DNA from: Rhodospirillaceae bacterium
GTDB lineage: Bacteria > Pseudomonadota > Alphaproteobacteria > Dongiales > Dongiaceae
NCBI GenBank assembly: GCA_016794075.1
Contig: JAEUKU010000211.1
Span: 1-10,735 of the forward strand
Reading direction: 5' to 3'
DNA length: 10,735 nt
In this document: positions 6,614-10,735 of the stretch, one piece after another
Layout of the letters: each line of letters starts with the position of its first letter
Numbering within the stretch: the stretch's first letter is position 1
Position numbers and translations under genes: made by a program
The notes under the pieces: generated by a model
What the model was told of the DNA's origin: nothing
Database searches by the model: none
Seen by the model: the letters and a program-made list of their open reading frames with translations, nothing else

Positions 6614-8653
6614 ATGGCCGATCCGCTTCTGGAGCCGTTCCGGCTCAAGCACCTGACGCTGAAGAACCGCATCATCAGCACGTCGCATGAACCGGCCTAT
6701 TCGGAAGAGGCGCTGCCCAAGACGCGCTACCGCCTCTACCACGAAGAGAAGGCCAGGGGCGGCGTGGCGCTGACCATGATCGGCGGGTCCTCCATCGTCG
6801 CCCCGGATTCGCCGCAGGCCTTCGGCAATCTCTATGTCGGCAGCGACGCCATCATCCCCTGGTTCAAGGAACTCGCCGACGCGGTCCACGCCCATGGCGC
6901 GGCGGTGATGTGCCAGATCACCCATCTCGGCCGCCGCACCTCCTGGGCCAAGGAGCATTGGCTGCCGGTCATCTCCGCCTCGCCGGTGCGCGAGCCGGCC
7001 CATCGCGCCTTCCCCAAGGAGATGGAGGATTTCGATTTCGAGCGCACGGTGAAGGCCTATGGCGCCGGCGCGAGGCGCTGCCGCGACGGTGGCCTCGATG
7101 GCATCGAGATCGAGGCCTATGGCCATCTGTTCGACGCCTTCTGGTCGCCCAACACCAATGAGCGCGATGACGAATACGGCCCGCAGAGCATGGAAAACCG
7201 CCTGCGCTTCAGCTTCGACGTGCTGAAGGAGATCCGCCGTCAGGTGGGCGAGGACTACATCGTCGGCCTGCGTATGGTGATCGACGAGACCATCGACAAT
7301 GGCCTGAAGCGCTCAGAGGGCCTGCAGATCGCCAAGATCATGGCGGAAAGCAGCCTCATCGACTTCATCAACGTGATCCAGGGGTATATCGGCACCGACG
7401 AGGCGCTGTCGCACGTCATTCCCGGCATGGGCACTCCAGCCGGCCCGCATCTCGATCTGGCGCGCGCGGTGAAGCAGGCCGTGAAGCTGCCGGTGATGCA
7501 GGCGGCGCGCGTCAACGACGTCGCCACCGCGCGCCACGCCATCAGCTCCGGCGCCGTCGATCTCATCGGCATGACCCGGGCGCACATGGCCGACCCGCAC
7601 ATCGTCGCCAAGATCATGCGCGGAGAAGAGAACCGCATCCGCCCCTGCGTCGGCGCCGGCTACTGCATCGACCGCATCTACCAGGGCGGCGAGGCGCTGT
7701 GTCTGCACAACCCGGCCACCGGGCGCGAAGAGACGATGCCCCACGTGGTCCCGAAATCGACCGGGCCGGCGAAGAAGATCGTCGTGGTGGGGGCGGGGCC
7801 GGCGGGGCTGGAAGCGGCGCGGGTCAGCGCCCTGCGCGGCCACAGGGTCGTGCTGTTCGAAGCGGCCGACAAGCCGGGCGGGCAGATCCTGCTCGCCGCC
7901 AAGCTGCAGCGCCGGCGCGAGATCGTCGGCATCGCCGAGTGGCTGGCGGCGGAGGTCGCGGCGCTCGGCGTCGATTGCCGCTTCAACGCCTATGCCGAGC
8001 CGGCCGACGTGCTCGCGGAAAACCCGGACATCGTGGTGATTGCCACCGGCGGCCTGCCCAATGCGGGCCGCCTGCAATTCGGCGCCGAGCTGGCCACCTC
8101 GCCCTGGGACGTGCTGGGCGGCCAGGCGAAGGTGGCGCCGGAGGTGCTGGTCTACGACAACCACGGTGGGCATGAGGGCACGACCCTCGGCGAATTCGTG
8201 GTCAATCAGGGCGCCCGGCTCGAATACGTGACGCCGGAGCGGCTGGTCGGCGTCGATGTCGGCGGGCTCAACTATCCGGCCTATTACAAGGCGCTCTACG
8301 CGGCCAAGGCGACCATCACCGTCAACCATCACCTGAAGGGCATCCGCCGCGATGGCAACAAGCTGGTGGCGGTGCTGTTCAACGACTACGACAAGTCGGA
8401 AAGCGAGCGCCGGGTCGACCAGGTGATCGCCGAGCATGGCACTCTGCCGGCGGCGGAGGCCTATTTCGGGCTCAAGGCACAATCCAGCAATCGCGGCGAG
8501 ATCGACCTCGATTCCTTCATCGCCAATCGGCCGCAGAATCTGGTGCGCAACCCGCAGGGCAAGTTCCAGCTGTTCCGCGTCGGCGACGCGGTCGCCAGCC
8601 GGAACATTCACGCGGCGCTCTACGAATCGCTCAGGCTCTGCCTGCAATTCTAA
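6614..8653 (+). CDS. NADH:flavin oxidoreductase, old yellow enzyme/dienoyl-CoA reductase/TMADH type, two-module
   Basis: A 679-residue flavoenzyme. Residues 1-340 form an FMN-binding TIM barrel with QITHLGRRTSW (101-111) and SPNTNERDDEYG (178-189) followed by ENR. Residues 344-371 are the iron-sulfur segment. From 388 a FAD/NAD(P) Rossmann module begins with VVVGAGPAGLEAA (390-402), and a second nucleotide-binding stretch, VLVYDNHGGHEGTTLGE, lies near 505-520. The architecture is that of 2,4-dienoyl-CoA reductase and trimethylamine dehydrogenase. Two oddities: the cysteine pattern is Cys345-Ala348-Cys351-Cys363, so one of four expected [4Fe-4S] ligands is Ala, and the usual HxAHGYL-type active-site segment reads EAYGHL. 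From memory, related sequences occur among flavin N-demethylases acting on N-methylproline (stachydrine breakdown), so demethylation of an N-methyl amine is one possibility; a role in acyl-CoA reduction beside the liu operon is another. Substrate unknown. The start is ATG 6614, supported by the ribosome binding site. Confidence 0.85.
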   Translation: MADPLLEPFRLKHLTLKNRIISTSHEPAYSEEALPKTRYRLYHEEKARGGVALTMIGGSSIVAPDSPQAFGNLYVGSDAIIPWFKELADAVHAHGAAVMCQITHLGRRTSWAKEHWLPVISASPVREPAHRAFPKEMEDFDFERTVKAYGAGARRCRDGGLDGIEIEAYGHLFDAFWSPNTNERDDEYGPQSMENRLRFSFDVLKEIRRQVGEDYIVGLRMVIDETIDNGLKRSEGLQIAKIMAESSLIDFINVIQGYIGTDEALSHVIPGMGTPAGPHLDLARAVKQAVKLPVMQAARVNDVATARHAISSGAVDLIGMTRAHMADPHIVAKIMRGEENRIRPCVGAGYCIDRIYQGGEALCLHNPATGREETMPHVVPKSTGPAKKIVVVGAGPAGLEAARVSALRGHRVVLFEAADKPGGQILLAAKLQRRREIVGIAEWLAAEVAALGVDCRFNAYAEPADVLAENPDIVVIATGGLPNAGRLQFGAELATSPWDVLGGQAKVAPEVLVYDNHGGHEGTTLGEFVVNQGARLEYVTPERLVGVDVGGLNYPAYYKALYAAKATITVNHHLKGIRRDGNKLVAVLFNDYDKSESERRVDQVIAEHGTLPAAEAYFGLKAQSSNRGEIDLDSFIANRPQNLVRNPQGKFQLFRVGDAVASRNIHAALYESLRLCLQF

Positions 8654-8664
8654 CGCGACATCGG

Positions 8665-8670
8665 TATAGT
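8665..8670 (+). promoter_or_regulatory. Candidate -10 box upstream of the DUF486 gene
   Basis: TATAGT lies 12 bp after the preceding stop codon, with a weak -35 (CTGCAA, 8642-8647) 17 bp upstream. GATT follows after 6 bp. Transcription would start near 8677, about 24 nt before the ATG at 8701. The -10 is good and the -35 poor, so this is tentative. Confidence 0.35.
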
Positions 8671-8685
8671 GCGGCTGATTCCGCA
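8670..8685. repeat. Inverted repeat TGCGG-N6-CCGCA between two genes
   Basis: TGCGG (8670-8674) and CCGCA (8681-8685) flank a 6-base loop. It is not followed by a T run, so it is a poor intrinsic terminator for the upstream oxidoreductase. It overlaps the expected transcription start of the next gene and could be an operator, a leader hairpin or chance. Confidence 0.25.
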
Positions 8686-8700
8686 ACCCGAACGAGCCCC

Positions 8701-9045
8701 ATGCCCGCCGCCCTGACGCCCATCCTCCTGCTCACCGTCTCCAATGTCTTCATGACCTTCGCCTGGTACGGGCACCTCAAGTTCAAGGACACGCCGCTCT
8801 GGATCGTGGTGCTCGTCAGCTGGGGCATCGCCTTCGTCGAGTATTGCTTTGCCGTGCCAGCCAACCGGTTCGGCCACGGCACCTATTCCGCCGCCGAGCT
8901 GAAGACGATCCAGGAGATCATCACCCTCACCGTGTTCATCGGCTTTTCCTGGTTCTATCTTGGCGAGGGGCTGCGCTGGAACCACATGGTGGGTTTCGGG
9001 CTGATCGCCGCCGCCGCTTTCTTCATCTTTCACAAATGGTCCTGA
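8701..9045 (+). CDS. DUF486 family small membrane protein (DMT superfamily)
   Basis: A 114-residue hydrophobic protein matching the DUF486 (PF04342) pattern. I see four membrane spans: about 5-23 (LTPILLLTVSNVFMTFAWY), 32-50 (PLWIVVLVSWGIAFVEYCF), 69-87 (TIQEIITLTVFIGFSWFYL) and 94-110 (HMVGFGLIAAAAFFIF). Family landmarks include NVFMTFAWYGHLK, the charged loop VPANRFGHGTYSAAELKTIQE and FHKW at the C-terminus. The family is related by fold to small drug/metabolite transporters, but its substrate is unknown. It begins 47 bp after the oxidoreductase stop with only a weak GAG as ribosome binding site. The ATG at 8701 fits the family's usual length. No function should be assumed beyond inner-membrane location. 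Confidence 0.88.
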   Translation: MPAALTPILLLTVSNVFMTFAWYGHLKFKDTPLWIVVLVSWGIAFVEYCFAVPANRFGHGTYSAAELKTIQEIITLTVFIGFSWFYLGEGLRWNHMVGFGLIAAAAFFIFHKWS

Positions 9046-9059
9046 CCAGCTGATACCCA

Positions 9060-9069
9060 CAATATATTG
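9060..9069. promoter_or_regulatory. AT-rich perfect palindrome CAATATATTG before the deaminase gene
   Basis: A 10-bp perfect palindrome in otherwise GC-rich DNA. It contains TATATT (9063-9068), a 5-of-6 match to the -10 consensus, but the best -35 (CTGACC, 9042-9047) is only 15 bp away. If used, transcription would begin near 9075, a few bases from the ATG at 9082. It is either a promoter core or an operator; tentative. Confidence 0.3.
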
Positions 9070-9081
9070 ATGGATATTCGG

Positions 9082-9510
9082 ATGACACCGCCGGCACCGC
9101 CGACAGATCAGGACCGCGAGCTGATCGATCAAGCCAAGCAATTGATTCTCAACCGTTATATCGAAAACCGGCACCACATCGCCAGCGCCGTGCGGGGGGC
9201 GTCGGGCAAGGTCTATACCGGCCTGCATCTGGATACCTATGTCGGCCGCGCCTCGGTCTGTGCCGAAGCGGTGGCGCTCGGCCAGGCCAAGGTGGCCGGC
9301 GAAACCGGCATCCAGGCCATCGTCTCGGTCCGCCATCCCCGGCCGCGCGAGCAGCATCAGGATTGCAAGGTCGTCTCGCCCTGCGGCATCTGCCGCGAGA
9401 TGCTGACGGATTTTGCGCCGGGCGCGGTGGTGATCCTGGACCGGGACGGAGCCTTGGAACGCGTTCCTGTCGAGGACCTGCTGCCGGCGAAATACCGCCG
9501 CCACCCCTGA
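9082..9510 (+). CDS. Cytidine deaminase-fold zinc enzyme
   Basis: A 142-residue protein of the cytidine deaminase superfamily. The zinc site is visible: Cys60-Ala-Glu62 (SVCAEAVALGQA, with Glu as proton shuttle) and Pro100-Cys101-Gly-Ile-Cys104 (SPCGICREML). Spacing and length fit the small homotetrameric class that includes cytidine deaminase and blasticidin-S deaminase. The segment before CAE (GLHLDTYVGRAS) lacks the usual NVENASY-type substrate loop, and a basic stretch, RHPRPREQHQDC, adds Cys95 just before the second motif. The substrate could therefore be a nucleoside other than cytidine. The start is uncertain: ATG 9082 has a weak GGA 7 bases upstream, while ATG 9070 or TTG 9067 would add 4-5 residues and have no ribosome binding site. 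It lies 36 bp after the DUF486 gene and may be co-transcribed with it or have its own promoter. Confidence 0.82.
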   Translation: MTPPAPPTDQDRELIDQAKQLILNRYIENRHHIASAVRGASGKVYTGLHLDTYVGRASVCAEAVALGQAKVAGETGIQAIVSVRHPRPREQHQDCKVVSPCGICREMLTDFAPGAVVILDRDGALERVPVEDLLPAKYRRHP

Positions 9511-9538
9511 CTACCTTCACAGGGAGCCGAATTTCCCA

Positions 9539-9567
9539 CTGCCAAGACCGGCCGGCTGCGCTAAGGT
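9539..9567 (+). promoter_or_regulatory. Candidate promoter of heme A synthase
   Basis: CTGCCA (9539-9544), 17-bp spacer, TAAGGT (9562-9567), then GATT after 6 bp. Transcription would start near 9574, about 27 nt before the GTG at 9601. The arrangement closely resembles the candidate promoter at 6546-6574. Confidence 0.4.
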
Positions 9568-9588
9568 CGCGCCGATTTTGAGCAGGGC

Positions 9589-9594
9589 GAAGGG
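9589..9594 (+). promoter_or_regulatory. Ribosome binding site of heme A synthase
   Basis: GAAGGG ends 6 bases before GTG 9601. It is the best evidence for the GTG start over the in-frame ATG at 9649. Confidence 0.5.
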
Positions 9595-9600
9595 TATCCC

Positions 9601-10677
9601 GTGTCATTCGTCGGAACCGCAAAGATCGCCGCAGCGCGGACGCGCCCGATGGCGGCGGATCGCGCCATGGGGCGCTGGCTGCTGGCGCTCTCCGCCATGG
9701 TGCTGGTCCAGGTGATGCTCGGCGCCGTCACCCGCCTGACTGAATCCGGTCTTTCGATCATGGAATGGCGGCCCATCCTCGGGGCGATCCCGCCGCTGAG
9801 CGATGCGGAGTGGGAGCGCGTCTTCGCCATCTACCGCCAGATCGCCGAATACAAGCTGGTCAATGCCGGCATGGCGCTCGAGGAGTTCAAGGCGATCTTC
9901 TGGTGGGAGTATCTGCACCGCCTGTGGGGCCGGCTGATCGGCGTGGCTTTCCTGCTGCCCTTCCTGTGGTTCTGGGCGCGCGGCCATCTGCGCGGCCGCC
10001 GTGCCGGGCGGCTGCTCGCCATCTTCGCACTGGGCGGCCTGCAGGGCCTGATGGGCTGGATCATGGTGATGAGCGGCTTCGCCGAGCGCACCGATGTCAG
10101 CCAGTACCGGCTGGTGGCGCATCTGATGCTGGCCCTGCTGATCTACGGGCTGCTGCTGTGGCAGGCGCTCAATCTGCTGCAACCGGGGGACCACGCGCTG
10201 TCCGCCGCGCAGCGCGACTCGCTGCACTGGCACGGCGTGATGATGACCACATTGATCGTCCTTGAGATCGCCATCGGCGGCTTCGTCGCCGGTCTCGACG
10301 CCGGGCTCATCTACAACAACTTCCCGATGATGGGCGAGCACTGGATCGCGCCGGATCTGTTCCACCTTGCGCCCTGGTGGGTCAATTTCACCGAGAACCC
10401 GGCGATGGTGCAGTTCCTGCACCGGCTGATGGCGGGGTTCGTCGCCGTCGCGCTCATATCGCTGGTGGTGCGGGCGCGCCGCCTTGGCCTGCCGAACGCT
10501 TTGCGCCGGCGGTTCCACTACTTGCCGCTCGGGCTCCTGCTGCAGGCGGCGCTGGGCATCGCGACGCTGATGCTGCTGGTGCCGCTGCCCCTCGCGGTCG
10601 CGCACCAGGCCGGCGCCTTCCTGCTGTTCACCCTCGGCCTTTACACTCTGCATGGGCTGAAGTCCCGGCGGTCATGA
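9601..10677 (+). CDS. ctaA: Heme A synthase (COX15/CtaA family, class 2)
   Basis: An inner-membrane enzyme that oxidises the C8 methyl of heme O to a formyl group, giving heme A for aa3-type cytochrome c oxidase. It is 358 residues with about eight membrane spans (near 25-43, 107-126, 137-158, 170-192, 212-234, 272-292, 307-328 and 332-352). The four family histidines are present: His106 (WWEYLHRLWGR), His174 (RLVAHLML), His274 (QFLHRLMAG) and His335 (AVAHQAG). TRLTESGLSIMEWRP (44-58) and IYNNFPMMG (237-245) are further hallmarks of the alphaproteobacterial/mitochondrial type. The GTG at 9601 is chosen because of GAAGGG 6 bases upstream. The cytochrome oxidase subunits and heme O synthase are not in the window. 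Its stop overlaps the next gene's ATG by 4 bp (ATGA), so the two are probably co-translated. Confidence 0.95.
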   Translation: MSFVGTAKIAAARTRPMAADRAMGRWLLALSAMVLVQVMLGAVTRLTESGLSIMEWRPILGAIPPLSDAEWERVFAIYRQIAEYKLVNAGMALEEFKAIFWWEYLHRLWGRLIGVAFLLPFLWFWARGHLRGRRAGRLLAIFALGGLQGLMGWIMVMSGFAERTDVSQYRLVAHLMLALLIYGLLLWQALNLLQPGDHALSAAQRDSLHWHGVMMTTLIVLEIAIGGFVAGLDAGLIYNNFPMMGEHWIAPDLFHLAPWWVNFTENPAMVQFLHRLMAGFVAVALISLVVRARRLGLPNALRRRFHYLPLGLLLQAALGIATLMLLVPLPLAVAHQAGAFLLFTLGLYTLHGLKSRRS

Positions 10678-10735
10678 GCGAGCCGGAACAGACAGGGCTG
10701 GAACGGCTGCCGGTCTCGGTCCTCACCGGCTTTCT
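10674..10735 (+). CDS. CobW-like (COG0523) GTPase, N-terminus only
   Basis: Only 20 complete codons are in the window before the right edge. They read MSEPEQTGLERLPVSVLTGF, and the next two bases (CT) fit Leu. LPVSVLTGFL is the usual opening of CobW/COG0523 G3E GTPases, just before the Walker A loop GAGKTT, which would lie beyond the edge. Members are metal chaperones or insertases for zinc, cobalt or other metals. The ATG overlaps the ctaA stop by 4 bp, indicating coupled expression with heme A synthase. The call rests on a short segment, so it is likely but not certain, and the subfamily cannot be told. Confidence 0.65.
   Translation, partial: MSEPEQTGLERLPVSVLTGF

Noticed and set aside
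7313..8686. Minus-strand open frame of 457 codons opposite the flavin oxidoreductase
   Set aside because: It mirrors the third-codon GC bias of the sense gene and contains no known motif.
9037..9048. Near-palindrome TGGTC-CT-GACCA across the DUF486 stop codon
   Set aside because: Mostly inside coding sequence with 5-bp arms and no T run. It could be an operator, but nothing beyond the symmetry supports it.
9511..9600. Possible terminator between the deaminase gene and heme A synthase
   Set aside because: Only weak 4-bp GGGA/TCCC complementarity and no T tract; I see no convincing terminator.
9604..10653. Minus-strand open frame of 349 codons opposite heme A synthase
   Set aside because: Gln/His/Arg-rich, an artefact of the complement of a leucine-rich membrane protein gene.

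Overview
The window is ordinary high-GC chromosomal DNA. Codon use is strongly GC-biased, and the gene families, including a COX15-type (class 2) heme A synthase, fit an alphaproteobacterium. Rhodospirillales is a reasonable but unproven guess. I see no mobile element, tRNA, rRNA or CRISPR array, and no gene-free stretch over 300 bp.

Left part (1-6342, minus strand): a complete-looking leucine/isovalerate degradation operon in the order liuA-liuB-liuC-liuD-liuE. It encodes isovaleryl-CoA dehydrogenase, 3-methylcrotonyl-CoA carboxylase beta subunit, 3-methylglutaconyl-CoA hydratase, carboxylase alpha (biotin) subunit, and HMG-CoA lyase, which is cut by the left edge after about 250 residues. 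The genes are separated by 7-11 bp or overlap by 4 bp, so they are probably one transcript with coupled translation. Together they convert isovaleryl-CoA to 3-methylcrotonyl-CoA, 3-methylglutaconyl-CoA, HMG-CoA and finally acetoacetate plus acetyl-CoA. No regulator gene lies next to the promoter end of the operon.

Middle (6343-6613): a 271-bp divergent promoter region. It holds a plausible minus-strand liu promoter whose -10 box lies inside an inverted repeat (GCATTG-N6-CAATGC), a hairpin with a T run, a second inverted repeat (GGAAC-N7-GTTCC), and a plus-strand promoter (TTGCCG-N17-TAGACT).

Right part (6614-10735, plus strand): a two-module FMN/FAD oxidoreductase of the old yellow enzyme/2,4-dienoyl-CoA reductase/trimethylamine dehydrogenase superfamily, with an Ala where one iron-sulfur Cys is expected and an altered active-site loop; a four-helix DUF486 membrane protein; a small cytidine-deaminase-fold enzyme; heme A synthase; and the first 20 codons of a CobW-like (COG0523) GTPase overlapping the heme A synthase stop by 4 bp.

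Nothing here amounts to a clearly new multi-gene system. The items most worth a second look are the substitutions in the flavoprotein, the candidate operator over the liu promoter, and a recurrent promoter pattern (TAnnnT-N6/7-GATT) upstream of three plus-strand genes.
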